Assembly: GCA_012064415.1 (NCBI GenBank)
Contig: SSNU01000077.1
Location: 138,849-202,848, forward strand
Source of the DNA: Gyrodactylus bullatarudis
Lineage: Eukaryota > Platyhelminthes > Monogenea > Gyrodactylidea > Gyrodactylidae
Direction of reading: 5' to 3'
DNA length: 64,000 bases
Notes under the pieces: model-generated
Told to the model about the DNA's origin: nothing
The model's database searches: none
Seen by the model: the letters and a program-made list of their open reading frames with translations, nothing else
Program-made: the position numbers and the translations under genes
Shown: one piece after another, positions 1-12,608 of the stretch
Position numbering within the stretch: the stretch's first letter is position 1
Layout: each line of letters opens with the position of its first letter

Positions 1-383
1 AATCGTCCTGCTCCAAAACCTCTATCTGCAAATTCTATTGCTATTAAGTAACTCTCTATTTTATAATTCAATAATTTAATAGACGCCCATATTCAGCTCT
101 TTCCAAAAGTATTAGTGCATTGAATAGTCTTCTCCCTGGCTCAAAAGTACAAAAGATGTCAACTTTAGATAAATCCAAGCTTGATTGGAATAAGTTTGTT
201 GAAAAAGAAGACATTGAACATGATCTTAAATCCCATAATAAGGGCAAAGAAGGATATTTAGAGAAAACAGCTTTTAAAATCAGAATGGAACAACAAAAAG
301 ATTTATTCCTTAAAAATCAGACTAAGAATTCATCTTCAACCGGTTCTACTTCACGAACTAGAAATGTTAATAATTTGTTATGA
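1..383 (+). CDS. CFDP1: BCNT/CFDP1 (Swc5-like) chromatin-remodelling subunit, C-terminal exons
   Basis: Partial gene entering from the left edge. Exons are 1-47 and 83-383, with a 35-nt GT-AG intron between them. The joined frame gives a Ser/Leu-rich lead followed by the BCNT-C domain, with the family hallmark QKMSTLDKSKLDW and then HNKGKEGYLEKTAF, and a short Ser/Thr/Asn tail. The family (vertebrate CFDP1, yeast Swc5) belongs to SRCAP/SWR1-type complexes that load histone variant H2A.Z. The BCNT-C domain is normally at the extreme C-terminus, and the TGA at 381-383 fits that. The acidic N-terminal part lies outside the window. The domain call is strong; the complex role is from family knowledge. 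Confidence 0.93.
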
Positions 384-1964
384 TTTGTATGATGGGAAAG
401 AAACCTTATTTATGTAAATAATAATAAATCAATAAATGTGAATAAATTTACTCCAATATCACCTCAATTTTGAATTAAATATGCAATCATATCATTTCTC
501 TTCAGCATACCCTAAATTAGGGTCCTTTATACTTATTAGAGGTTGATGAAAATCGTCTCCAAACGAAAAATAGATCTGGGACTAAGTTTTTTTTCTTGAA
601 AAATCAAATCAATCTTTTGCCTTTTTGTAATCCAAATGGAAATTTCTACTAAACAGTTTAGTCTAAACTGATATGATTCAAGATTGATTTTCTGATTTCG
701 TGTCAATGTTTTTACTTTCTACTAATAAGTCTTTCGATGAGTAAAAAATAATTTTCAATAAAAAATCCTCTTTAAGTGGATTTAGGCCAAAATGGTGTTG
801 TATACCTCGGTTTACTGGTTTTCAGGCTTAAATCATTAAAATTTATATTTGAAGTTGTGATAATATCCAGTGGTGACTTCGACTGCATATTAACAATCCT
901 ATTTCTGGGCCTTTTTTCTAGCGGACACTAAAACGATATCCCAACAAGCTATCTGTCAATTACAATTTTTTTTAAATTAGAAACATTTTTTTACAATAAT
1001 TAATCATTAGTAATGAATCATTACTAATGATTCATTACACCCAATGATTAGATATTTGGGACAGAGAGGTAAAAAATCCTTCGGGTATCATCATGTATGA
1101 AATTGTCCAGATAGACATTTTTTGGCTATATTACTGTAGATTCAAAGATTTGAAGTTTTTTTATAATTTCTACTTTTTTTGAATGCATAAATTATTAAAA
1201 ATCTATCATATTTTAATCAAATTAGCTAATTAATTTTTATCATACACTTAGAAAATATAGAATACTAATATAGTGACGATAAAATAGTTAAAAGTTAATT
1301 TAAAATTAATTTATTCTCAATAAAATTTATATTGTAGCAAAAGTAGATGTAAAAAATAAGAGTTATATCAACTTTCTTTCAAAGCCTCTTACAGACTGAT
1401 CTGTATTTTAGTGAAGATTTCTGATTCCCAGTGTCGTATCTTGATATGATAAATCAATGTTGATTTCGGTATATTTGATTCATAAAGTGAAGAAAGGTGA
1501 TGGCAGTTACTTTGGGCATAATCATCAGTGTGATACAAGCAAAAATTATACCTACTAAAACTTGAACTGAAAATTCAAAAATTTTCCCATTCACGACATT
1601 ATATACTAGCGATTCACGTAATTTTGTAAATACGTCCGAAAATCCACTTATTTGCAAGTAGGAATTTTGAAGAATTGAAAAAAACAAACAGTTTTAGACA
1701 TGTTTCATATTCATTTAGTGAAATTGAGCACATCCTGTGATCACATAAAATCAAGATCAAAGTAAATAAAAAAACTCTTTATAGTTGATTAGTTTTTATT
1801 TATTTGCATAAGAATTTATAAACAAACAAGCCAAATAATAAAGGAAAAATGTATTCTCTAAAAAACTGAGATCCTCAGAATTTCAAAGTTTAGTATTACT
1901 ACGAGGTAATACATTATCGCGTGTCGAATGTTGAATAGCTAAGGGAATAAAAATAAACTTCTTT
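384..1964. other. AT-rich non-coding stretch
   Basis: No convincing gene seen. It holds a short near-palindrome at 1001-1037 built from CATTAGTAATG and its complement. A 77-codon minus-strand frame at 1454-1687 contains a hydrophobic stretch but has no recognisable family or splice support. A run TACCCTAAATTAGGGT lies near 510. Confidence 0.5.
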
Positions 1965-2123
1965 TCATAAATTACTTGGCTTTGTTATCCTCGGCGGTAG
2001 TTTGGGTTGGGTTTCATAAATTTTTGTACTATCCCTTGTCAATTCATTACTATCAAGATCAACTTGAACCTTTTGATAATAAGGGTCAATAGGATAGGCA
2101 GGGTTTTCGTTGCTTTTAAAGTT
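1965..2123 (-). CDS. Probable terminal coding exon of an unrecognised gene
   Basis: On the minus strand a good 3' splice site (CTATTACAG) at 2124-2132 is followed by 53 in-frame codons ending in TGA at 1965-1967. The encoded 52 residues are polar and Pro/Asp-rich (for example NPAYPIDPYYQK and ETQPKLPPRITKPSNL), unlike translated intergenic sequence here. No domain is recognisable. Upstream exons should lie at higher coordinates but none could be identified in the repeat-rich DNA to about 10 kb, so this could be the end of a gene with a long intron, or chance. It could be a cytoplasmic tail of a membrane protein, which is only a guess. Confidence 0.4.
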   Translation of the reverse strand, partial: NFKSNENPAYPIDPYYQKVQVDLDSNELTRDSTKIYETQPKLPPRITKPSNL

Positions 2124-4329
2124 CTGTAATAGAAAAAGGGTTTCAATATTTATCTAGTAACTGTTATTAATTAGCAGTAATAAATTGAATAATTCCTAGT
2201 CTTTTCAATGAGAGATCAGGAATAGTTCTTATGAATGAAAAAATAATCTCAAATCAATCTAAACTTAACTTGAGGTCAAATATTTGAAAATAAAGTCAAT
2301 AGAGAAATAAAATTTATGCTTCTTAAATCTTAGATGCTAAACAGTTCAACGATCAGAAACAAAAGTAATCAGGGGAAATTTCCTTGAGAACAATCCCAGA
2401 TAAGAGTTAGGCAGTTGAAATTGAGTTGGTTTGTTGTCGTCATTCTCTAACAAAGATTTTATAAGTTGGAGCTAATTGTAAAATTTAGATCAATTTCATT
2501 CTCTGAAACTTGAATTATAACAGCATATATCAATTGTGGAATGAAAGATTGAATCATACTGTGATTGGTATACCCGAATTAGAGATGTTTATTTTTCAAA
2601 CAATCTGGAAGCTTCCAAAATATTTTTTCATGAAAGAAAATGCTTCGTACAACAGAATAATACTATACTTTTTCTATTTCTGCATTTAAGACTTGGAATA
2701 TTGAAACAGCATATTCGTTAAGAAAAATCTAAATTCGGCGAAAAATGAATTGCCGAAATAAATGGAGGAGTTTTCATGGGAGTATCGATTAACGAAAATA
2801 GCATAATTATGCAATTTCAAGATAATAAATTAAGAGCTGAGGGCAAACAAGCCAAGCGGAAAATTAGAAAACTCATGTAATTTTGATCTTAAGCTAATTG
2901 ATTTAAAGTTGGGATTCTACGATTTTTAGGAAAATCTCGATTTTTTATCAAGAATTCGAATTTATCGAAGATTTTCTACTCATGTTGCCACATTTATACC
3001 ATTTGAAGAAAAAAACTGTGAAAGAAAATTATTTTTATGAAAAATATGGTCATATTTTAAATTTTGATTTGGTTCCAGAATCCATTTTTTCGAATCTAAA
3101 AATTTTAATTAAAATGTGACCAAAAAGTTTTTTTCAGGACCATATTTTTCTTTCAGAAAATTTTTTTTCAAATGGTAAAAATATGGCAACATGAGTAGAA
3201 TTCCAAAAAATCTTAATCAAATTCGAATTCTTGATAAAAAAATCGGGATTTTTGTAAAAATTATAAATTTCCAATTTTATGTTAACCCGACTTTATATAT
3301 GGAAGAAAAAATTCTATATTTTAGTTTTTCAAATGAATTCAATTCATGCAATCCTAAATTATTAATTGAAATCTAACAATAATTTTCGATTAAATTTTCC
3401 TTGAAATATAATATTCGATTGGAAATAGAAATCTAATATAAAATCAATTTTTCCCTTGAATATTTTTTATTACTGGGCAATGAGCAGTAACTTGATTTTT
3501 CGAGCATTTATTAGAAGAAGGAATATTTAGTTTCTGATCCTCGTTGTTTGAAAGATTTTGTCTGTCAATATATTTATTTTTTTATCCGGCTAAGTATTCT
3601 CTTAGTATTCAGTAAATACTTCCAAGCATTTTAATGATACCAAATTAGAAAATGTTCAAAATTCTTTATTTGTCAACTTTTGGAGTCCAGAATCTGGACA
3701 ATACAATAATGTACAATAATTATGAGTATTTATATTATAATTCTTCACAGAGGCTAAAATGAGTGTTATAACTCGATCTTCAAATTTGGCGTAAAGACTA
3801 TGTCTAAAACGACTAAATCTTCAAAGGTCTGTGATCAGCAGAGCTAAAAAGAGTTTTGGAATCTGTTTCCAAGTTTCAATTCCGATAATCTAAAAATAAT
3901 CGAAAAAATTGACTCGATAAAACAAAAATATCCTAAATCTATTTCTTGATAATTCTAAAATTGAAAGTATTAATATTTTAAAATGAAATGGGTTACTTCA
4001 ATAATAATTAAAATTAGATGAGAAGAAAATTTATGATTTTCTTTAGTTTTCTAAATTTTATGGCTATCAGTTAAAACAATAGTGAGAGGCTTCTGCGGTC
4101 CCCAGTTAGATAAAAATTAAGCAGCTTATTCAAAAAATAATTTCAGGCAATAATTTTGGGAGAGTTCAAGCAAATAAATTCGCACTTTTTTAATTTGTTC
4201 TCAATTTTTTGGGATATTATCAAAAACTACATATAGGGGTAGGGAATCTATCAAAACCTATATGTATATTTACAAAAATTACATGGTATATTCCGGTATA
4301 TTATCACTTCCTACATGACTAGTTATCAC
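2124..4329. other. Non-coding DNA around the 2.9-3.3 kb foldback element
   Basis: Apart from the family A element, nothing gene-like is seen. From 4224 to 4310 there is a run of TACATA/TACATG motifs at roughly 20-bp intervals that leads into the left arm of the next inverted-repeat element. Confidence 0.5.
2890..3293. mobile_element. Foldback MITE, family A (diverged copy)
   Basis: Inverted arms 2936-3060 and 3110-3251 pair over most of their length (TCAAGAATTCGAATTT against AAATTCGAATTCTTGA). Outer ends TTAAGCTAATTGAT and GTTAACCCGACTTTA are worn versions of the family ends AAGCTAGTTAATATGAAG and its complement. No coding capacity. Other copies lie at 7987-8539, 12609-13340 and 62653-63057. 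Confidence 0.65.
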
Positions 4330-5181
4330 TTTTAAAATGGTGTGTTCCATTAATTACATAATCTACATATAAATTTCATTACCTACATATCCCATGGTCT
4401 TAATTACAAATACTACATAAATTTATCAAATTCTACATGTTGATTGGTTAATTTTTTCAAGGGCTAAATTTTAATTAGATGCATCCTATTATTATAAATT
4501 TTTCAATCTTAATTTCTGCATGAGTTCCAGGATTATTAGCAACATTCCATTCGAAGAAACTTTCAATTCTATAAAAACGAGTTCAATGCAGAGTTTTTAG
4601 AATCACTCTCGTTTTTTTTTAAACTTCTAAAAGCTGTCTGATAAGTTATCAGTGACAACTGATATCAAATCCTTCTTGGCTTTTCATCAAATTCATACAG
4701 TCTTAAACCAGGTACATTTCTTTGATTATCTTCATTCTATCTGAAATAACTTTTCTTTTCCTAAAGTTTTTCTGAAAAAAATTTTATGAATTTTTCTTAC
4801 TTCGTCACAATTATGCGGTAGTTGGGCGGTCGCATAGAAATATATTCATCCTTTCGTTTATTAAAGCGAATATTGAACGAACATTTTGGATCAGTACACA
4901 TTACGCTGTGGAATTTTTAATTTTATATGGACGTTTAATGCCTATAAAATAAGCATCTAATTCATCTTTGATTTCAGCTTTGGATGAGTATCTTGAGTTC
5001 ATTAGGTATCAAATAATAGCTGGTAAAAGGGTGCATCTAATTAAAATTTAGCCCTTGAAAAAATTAACCAATCAACATGTAGAATTTGATAAATTTATGT
5101 AGTATTTGTAATTAAGACCATGGGATATGTAGATAATGAAATTTATATGTAGATTAATTAATAGAACACACCATTTTAAGA
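4330..5181. mobile_element. Inverted-repeat element (family B) with about 155-bp arms
   Basis: The left arm, 4330-4487, and right arm, 5028-5181, are reverse complements with few mismatches (AAAATGGTGTGTTC against GAACACACCATTTT; CAAGGGCTAAATTTTAATTA against its complement). They enclose about 540 bp of AT-rich non-coding DNA. The arms themselves carry spaced repeats of CTACATA/CTACATG. No target duplication or transposase is apparent. A non-autonomous terminal-inverted-repeat or foldback transposon is likely; superfamily unknown. Confidence 0.7.
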
Positions 5182-7986
5182 AAAGGGTTTTTATTCACTC
5201 AATGTACATGCATTAATAGTGAAACATATAAATAATGATAAGAGTTAAATTATGTTTATTTAATTATTCAAATTTAGAAAAAACTTGCTATTCTTTTTAA
5301 TGTAGGTATCCTTGAAATAAATTAGAATATAAGAAATCTTTTATTATTGACAACCAAGTGAAGAATTATAAACTGTGTTAAAATTATGGGTGTCAGTTTA
5401 TGAAAGGAAAAACATGAAAATCAATAGTTTTATAAAGATTATCAAGAACTATCTCTAAATTTGTTAATAAGTGGTGCAATTCCTATTGCTTTGACGACGA
5501 TAGAGTGGAAAATCTTTATCTCAGACTTTATTCATTGAGACCTCTTAGTCACGTTTATTATAAATGTATATCATTCTATATTTTTCAATTGTTTCATCAA
5601 TGACCGCTTAATTGATGCGAAAGAATAACAAGAAAATGGAAATATATTTCATTCTAGAAGCTAAAAGTAATAAAAAAATGGAGTTCATCTAAATATATGT
5701 GTTCATCCACTACATGAATTATTGTCGGACTCTTCAAGCTAAACCATACTCGAGAATTAAACTGATCTCTAACTGCAAACATAAAGAAAATCCTCAATAA
5801 AGTTATTCTAATCATCAGGTTTAATGGACTTTATACATCATATGTTAGACATCCTAAAACTAACTATGCTATGCACGTGTTTATTGATAATCGATATTCA
5901 ATTTCGAATTTAGATAAGCCTTATGTTAACTAGATTAACGTGAATTTTAAATCAGTTTTATTCAATGAACCAGAATTAGAAGAAAATGAAGTCTTTCATT
6001 GAAGGATTATCAAGTGGGAGATCCCTATATACAGATAAATTTTATAATTTAATAAATAATTTTATGATTGAATTCAAAATCCAATAAGCATGAAAAAATT
6101 GATTTGATCAATAACTTGTTCGCTTTACTTCTGAATAGATCATGTTCTATTCTATTAATAATATAATTGAAATAATCCAAATATTTGATAACCTTGATTA
6201 AACACAAAACGCAAGTTGATCATACAATAAATGCAAATTTCATTGACTATTTCCAAAAGTTAATAATTTAACAATTATCTCATTCAAAAGAGTACACAAA
6301 TAATATTCTTGTTGTGAAAATCAGTCCAACTTTAATCAAAGTGGATTGAAAAAACTTCCTACTATGCATAATTTTCTCTGATTACTAAAAAATATCACAG
6401 GAAGACCTGTTCAAGAAGTAAATGGTCGAATTTTTGATCAGTCATATTCGATGGGGAGCTTAATCTTTACGAATATTATCGCTTAAATAAATTGTCAAAA
6501 AAATATTGAAAACCTTTTAGTAAATGAGACATAAATCGGTATTCTAAATTGGAATCTTGTAAAAATAAGCACTTTTCAGATCAACACGAAAGCTATTTAT
6601 TTATTTATTGAACAGTTCAAATCAACCTTTTTCGAAAGTCTCTTCCATGCTTTTTGTTAACGAAGTGTAAATGAAACTTAACTAATCTACTAAGAAATTA
6701 AATTTTCTATTGAATTGTCTATCTACTAAAAAACACAATTTTACTAATCTTGGTTATTTCATTAAAGTTTAGATATCTCTTTGAGACTTTTTGGGATTTT
6801 TTAGATTTTTTTGTTGTAAACTATGGAATAGATTGTGTAATATTGTTGAGACCTGCCTTATGACTAAAAATTTCCGACTTTGAATAATCTCACGAAAAAG
6901 TTAATTAAAATATCTTGAATATAACTCAGTAAGAATCTAAATACAGCCTTATAACAATTTTTGAAGTTAACTTTTATTTGTGAATGAATCCTTACTAATC
7001 TAGAAAATCAATATTTGCAAGAATCATTATAATATTTATGTTTTCCTGAAGTCATTTTTCACATTAACCTCAAATTTACAGTTCACACATATTTATAAAT
7101 CAATTTAGAATTATGATATATTCCGACTTATTAGGGATTATTTTATTATTAGTTCGTTTGATGTTAATGTTAGAAATATGAAAATTTAATGCTATTCGTT
7201 GAGGCATTACATTAGTATTTGTTCAGGGTGCATAGTTAATTGTTTCTTCAAGAAATTTGGATGATACTTCTTGAAGTAATTCAGCCTCCAATCTGTTTCG
7301 TCGAGCTGTTTGAATAGTGAATAAAAATAAAAGATTCGATTCAAACTTCGAACTTTTGTCTGACCCTTGAGGATCAATGAAATTCGAATATATTTTGGGT
7401 TATTATCAAGTAACAAGAATACTCGTAGATATTTAGAGGTTTTTTTCCTAATTTAGAATTTTCATAAGAATTCTACAAGAAAATTAGATTAAATAAAATC
7501 TATTATAATTGTATAAAGATATTAATTTAAAAATTAGATTTATCACATGACTTTTAATGAATAACTTGGGGAAAAGGCAATGAAAACCTGTAATGAATAT
7601 CACGTTTGAAAAAATTTTTATCAGTCGCTTAAAAGTAGAAAATGCATTCGTATTCTCACTTCATACCTCATTGATGATGCCAATTACATAGAATCAGAAA
7701 TATATTAAACCTGCCTGAATGAGTTTTTCCTAATCATAAAAATTATCAAAAATTCAACAAGCCTAGGACCATAAGGTGAGATAAGACTTTAGCTCTGATT
7801 TTATCTCTTTGTTAAACTAAGACATTTTTGTGAAATTTGGACATTTCTGGGATAATCAGATCATGAATGAAATGCTGAGTTAATTTCGCTAGATTTTTTG
7901 AAGAAGAACGGTGTTTAACTCTTTCATATTAATTAATATGAAACGTGATTTTTGAATGAATGGCAATATCTAATAGATATTATCTA
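5182..7986. other. AT-rich non-coding stretch
   Basis: No supported gene. Short open frames occur (for example 69 codons at 7207-7416 on the minus strand) but have neither family resemblance nor splice context. No clear repeat structure was recognised. Confidence 0.5.
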
Positions 7987-8539
7987 AAGCTAGTTAATAT
8001 GAAGATGGGAATTTATGCTTTTTACGAAATTATGAATTTTTTCATCAAGAAATCGAATTTGATCAAGATCTTTTGGAATCTAGATCGTAGGTTCCACATT
8101 CAGGATCTGAATAAAAAAATTTGAAAAAAATCAAATTTTAAGAAAGTTATGGCATATTTCAAATCTAGTGAAAATGTTCAAAAAATCAAAATTCGATTTT
8201 CACAAGAAGAGGGGCGGATTCTCGAAATCTGAATCAGCATATTTGATTTCTTTGACTAATCATGATCCTAAAATTCAAATTTTGATCACTCTCTCACTTT
8301 TAAATCAACAAAAATTATTAACTCAAAGTTCAAAATAATGGGAATCCGGCGCCGTCGCTAGATTTGAAATATGCCATAACTTTCTTAAAATTTGATTTTT
8401 TTCAAATTTTTTTATTCAGATCCTGAATGTGGAACCTACGATCTAGATTCCAAAAAATCTTGATCAAATTCGATTTCTTGATGAAAAAATTCATAATTTC
8501 GTAAAAGGCATAAATTTCCATCTTCATATTAATTAGGTG
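7987..8539. mobile_element. Foldback MITE, family A (well-preserved arms)
   Basis: Arms of about 180 bp, 7987-8172 and 8358-8539, are close to perfect complements (ends AGCTAGTTAATATGAAGAT and ATCTTCATATTAATTAGG). The core carries the family's repeated GATCACTCTC and AAATCAACAAAAATT stretches. A TA precedes the left end, which suggests a TA target site. A 63-codon frame inside the right arm is a by-product, not a gene. Confidence 0.8.
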
Positions 8540-9552
8540 TATGATTGCTCTAATGAAATAAAATAAATAAAAAAACTGGCTAGAGGCATTCAAAACTTCA
8601 AAATTATCCTGTGAGGATCATTTTTCGCTCACAAAAAGAGATTTATTTCCCTAGAGTGTGAAATTTCTATCCCATCTAGGCAAAGTGAGAGAATAGACAG
8701 ATAAAAATTCAATTACATTAAGCATTATAGAATTCAAATAAAATTCCATCTCATACACAGGATCCAACAAAATTTATACTTAAGGGAAACTAGATTTTAA
8801 AGTCTAAAAGAGAAAATAATTCTGATTCAGTAAAAAAGGATTTAAAATTAGTTTTATAGTAAAATTTATTAAAACTTAGGTCAATATTAGAATTCTCAGC
8901 CATGGTTATCCAAAAGTTTCGACGGTGATTATTACGCCTTCTTCAGTGGTACGACAAGTTTGTCAAAAACAAAATACTATTTATATGCTTTCATGATCTC
9001 ATACCTATCAGTTTTGTCCAATCAGATTAGAGAATAGAATAATACAAGAGGCTGACCTATGATAATAATGATAATTATTCTATTCTCTAATCTGATTGCA
9101 TTTTTTATCTCATTTGTATTTGGTCGTTTATTTTTAGTTTTGACAAGCTTGTTGGGTTTCATTACACTCTCTTTGTTCATTACGTTCTGAATATTCAGGG
9201 ATAAGCAAGAGTAGTAAAAACCATTTAAAGACATCAGATTATTACAAGGGCCACTTTTACCGTTTGAAGAAAAAATAGGGAAATTTTATTGATCCAAAAT
9301 CTGTCAAATTTGCGTGACTTATTTTAAATATCTCTTGACTACCCTTTTAATTTGAAATCAATAAAGAATTCCGGCTCAGTTTTTGAAAAATGGGTATTTG
9401 GCGTCAACTCGAGATTGGAAAAATTTTCATTTAAGAATTATATTTTTCTTCTGCATAATATAAAATAAATAATAATAAATCCATATTCGAGACTAGGATG
9501 AAAGGTCTGAGTAAAGTAAAGACCAAATTGATCTTTTCTATCATCCTTATAC
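8540..9552. other. Non-coding DNA with the 9.0 kb foldback
   Basis: Aside from the stem-loop at 9019-9098, nothing is seen. A 70-codon minus frame at 9022-9234 runs through the stem-loop and is not considered real. Confidence 0.45.
9019..9098. repeat. Perfect 25-bp stem inverted repeat
   Basis: CAATCAGATTAGAGAATAGA and the following AATAAT at 9019-9043 are exactly complementary to 9074-9098, with a 30-base loop. A second, outer pair (GACAAGTTTGTCAAAAAC near 8950 and GTTTTGACAAGCTTGTT near 9135) extends the foldback, so this is probably the core of a small foldback element of about 200 bp. Confidence 0.7.
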
Positions 9553-9553
9553 A

Positions 9554-11073
9554 TTAGGTTAATAGTAAATTTATTTTCCCCGAAAAATATTCTATGCCTT
9601 AATCAAAAACACTGTGAAACAAAAATCAACAAAAAAAAAAAAACTTTAGGAAATCGAATCAGCTGAAATTTACTAATCTTGTTCAGTTTTTCACGCTGAT
9701 TCTCGTGGTGCCGTTCATTTTTTTCTCAAAATTTTTTTACGACCACTAGTGGCCATTAAAGTTTTTTCTGAGTTATTTTTTGTAGAATGTATAACTCTCT
9801 CGTCTTTCCACGTACACAAACAAAGGCTTGAATGAAAGCTAAAGGATCAAATAAGATGATAAAAATGTTCCAGTTCTGAATTCTCAATTCTTATAAATGC
9901 TCAAAATTCGGTTTTTCAAAGTAAAATTGAGTAAGAAAATTTTTACCAGTATAACTTTTATACCAGTTCATTCGTCTTGTCGAGCTGATCAAGAATATGT
10001 TACTTCCTGTCTTGTAGATAATTCCTGTGAAAAGTTATACGTCCTCAAAGTACTCGGGGTACCCTTGTTGTTTCTGGCTCTGGAACTCAAGAGATAATGT
10101 CAATCACTATTTTATAAGAGACTGGCCCCCACGATTGATTACAGATGACCATTCAAGATTCAATGTTCCTCTTGTTAATTTTACAAGAATTATTCTACCA
10201 GTTCTCCACTTGAAGTTAGGAGTATTCGCACAATTTTTCAAAAGTCTTTCTGGAGAGAATTATAGATTTTTAGCAGACAAATACAAAATAAGCTTAGCAA
10301 AAGCAGAAAAGGGGGCCTTCATAGGTCCTCAAGTTAACAAAATACTTGAAGATAAAGATTTTCATAAAACATTGACTTTGTCCCAAGTCATAGCAATACA
10401 AGCTATTTCTAATGTTTTTTCTGTTATAAACTATGATCAAAAGGATGGTATTCGTGAAAGAATTGGCCATTTAATTCGCTGTTTTAAGACAATTAAAGTG
10501 CATATGAGTTATAAAGTACACTTGCTGTGGAGTCATTTAAATAAATTGCCTCAAGACAGAACCACAGATCAGCATGGCGAGAGAGTTAAAAACTTTGAAG
10601 AAAGATTTTTGAAAATAAAGAAGGAATTCTTAGTGATTATTGTTGGTTTATATCAAAAAATTAAAAAGACAATTTTTCTTAATATAAAATTATTCATAAA
10701 TTTTGTTGTTTTCTTCACTGAAAAATACTCTACTCTCATTGGTCAATGTTAGGTCGAATTGCGACACATAATTTCGTTTACTCAAAATTTACCTAATTAC
10801 TTAGGAATTTCTTTAAACATGTAAGAAAAGACTCTATTTTTACTATTTTTATTCAAAATGTTGTGAAAAATATTCAAAAACCTCAATTTTGTCCATTCTC
10901 GTAGTAAAATTCATCGAAAAAATCTTGGCGCGTGTTCAAAAATTGTCATTTTCAATCGAGATTTTTCTGATATACAAAATCGTATGGTTTTATCGGAATA
11001 AATGCTTAATTTTCGATAATCCTCAAAATGAGATTAAGGCTGGAAAAAGTTGAAAAATTAGGCCTACTCTATT
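9554..11073 (+). mobile_element. Long copy of a TTAGGGTA-ended element (family C) carrying a decayed coding region
   Basis: Left end TTAGGTTAATAG plus ATTTTCCCCGAA and ATTCTATGCCTTAATC (9554-9605) and right portion 10760-11073 both match the 15.4-15.85 kb element, where the two parts are contiguous. Here they are separated by about 1.15 kb holding the protein remnant at 9960-10752. The ends of the family are loosely complementary (TTAGGGTAAKACAWAATTTT type). I infer this is the longer, formerly coding version and the 15.4-kb copy an internally deleted derivative. Confidence 0.6.
10027..10752 (+). pseudogene. Remnant of a mobile-element-associated protein of unknown function
   Basis: An open stretch of about 240 codons. 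It keeps the block order of a large family of uncharacterised proteins that I recall from arthropod and cnidarian genomes: a GYPC(C)FWLWNSR-type motif, RDWPPR, LHLKLGVFAQF, GAFIGPQV, then MSYKVHLLWSHLN with DQHGERV. Sequence just upstream (9960-10026) continues the similarity in other frames, and the Lys/Phe-rich end after about residue 205 looks decayed, so the gene is broken at both ends. The start at 10027 is only the first ATG after a frame break. The setting inside a repeat (family C) suggests transposon cargo or a transposase relative. The biochemical role is not known to me. Confidence 0.6.
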
Positions 11074-11699
11074 ATGCATGTATGACATACATTGTATTGA
11101 ATAGTTTCCTCTGAGAGTAGTTTGACGAAATCCAAGAAATCAAGAAATGAGTCATAGTTTCCAGTCTCAGACTGATGTAAGAATAAAAATTTTAAATCTC
11201 AAAACTTTGGAAAAGACACATTGTGTTTGGTCAGTAACCTTGAGAAGAAATACCTGAGAATGGCCTAACACACAAAGTAAACTGAAATGTTGAAAAGAGA
11301 CTAACGTAATGTGAAATTATGACCAGATGGTAAATTTGTACATGAAAACATATATACAGAATAAAGGATGATTCATGAATTTTCGATAGCTCAGTGAAAT
11401 GTATCTAGTTCCTTAATCTGATGCAATATGTAAATATAAGCTTGTTAAGATCTCCAGAATCAATGCAATTATTTTCAAAAAAGAGTATAGAATAATATTT
11501 ATTGGATAAAGCGACAAAAGTAAAGCTATTTGTTATGAAGATGAGAATCTAGTATTTTTCAGATAGTAGTTTGTTATTTCTGATCATGATAAACCTTTAT
11601 TTAGCTGAAAAGAAAATTTAATACTTTTGAACATCGAAATTTCAGGTTCCCAGTATTCTATGAACGATTGGAAATTGATAATACCTGATAAAACGAAAA

Positions 11700-12215
11700 G
11701 TTCAAAAGTCTCTCTCTGTAAAAGAACGATCTATCAAGCTCAAACAAGAGGGTTCCAATAATCCAAGCATCGCTAAAACTCTTGTTTTATCTTCTACTTT
11801 AATATGCAACTTGTTAAATACGAAATTATCAGAAAAATTCGAAGAAGGAAAGGAGAAGAGAGTTGCCTCATAAGTAAAATTAGAAACGCAGCTGTAGAAA
11901 ACAGAAGAATTGCTCCTCAAATAAAAGATAAACTTAATTTAAAAGCTAATGTACGTACTATTAAACGTTATCTAAATATAAGTGTTAAATTACTTTGTGG
12001 AAAAGCTCATAATATTCCCAATCTAAATTCTGACGATAAGTTAGCAAGAAAGAATTGGACTGAGTTAAGACTGCTAAAAACATTGATTGGAATATAATAA
12101 TATTTTTAGATAAAAAGAAATTCAATATGATTGGACCTAATGGTTTAAATCTCTCTTGGATTGATAGGAAACTTGGCTTTGAAGCTGGTCAGGGTTTGGG
12201 GAAGTATCTCAAATA
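11700..12215 (+). pseudogene. Tc1/mariner-type transposase relic
   Basis: Fragments in changing frames match the Tc1 order. First comes a helix-turn-helix region (11804-12080), with APQIKDKLNLKANVRTIKRY resembling the paired-like DNA-binding part. Then LARKNWTELRL follows, and at 12100-12170 LDKKKFNMIGPNGLNLSW, which matches the first catalytic block (normally DEKKFNLDGPDG..) with the first Asp kept (FLDKKKFN). The rest of the catalytic core is missing. Stops and frameshifts make it non-functional. It may have been a source for TA-targeting non-autonomous elements nearby, but its ends were not found. Confidence 0.6.
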
Positions 12216-12608
12216 AAGGAAATGGCAAATGATAAGCTACAAACCAATTTGAACAATATTTCTTCTTTCTATTTTCCGAAAAAAAACATTGAAATTTAAT
12301 TACAATAAATAAGTAGTAGCCATGGAATTTATAAATTTTGTAATTTCCTTTTTGGTCCAAGTTTTTTAGAAATTTAACAAAAGGTTGTTGAAAATTCTTT
12401 GATATTTACAAGAAAATGATGAATTTTACATCTTTAGATAGATCTCATCTGATCAAAGCCATGTGTAGAAAGATTTTATAAACATCTTCGGATGGAAAAA
12501 TAACATTTTCTATAAAATTTTAGCCCTATCACTTATCTCTAAACTAACCCTAGTGTAAAAATATTTAAAGGCGTTTCAGAAGATAATTCTACAATAGAGA
12601 GACACATA

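Noticed and set aside
1001..1037. Palindromic CATTAGTAATG repeats as an operator or origin
   Set aside because: Too short and too AT-rich to distinguish from a chance dyad; no gene context.
1454..1687. 77-codon minus frame with a hydrophobic segment
   Set aside because: No family, no start or splice context; AT-rich DNA yields such hydrophobic frames by chance.
4224..4487. CRISPR-like array from spaced CTACATA motifs
   Set aside because: Repeats are 7 bp, imperfect and part of an inverted-repeat transposon in a eukaryotic genome.
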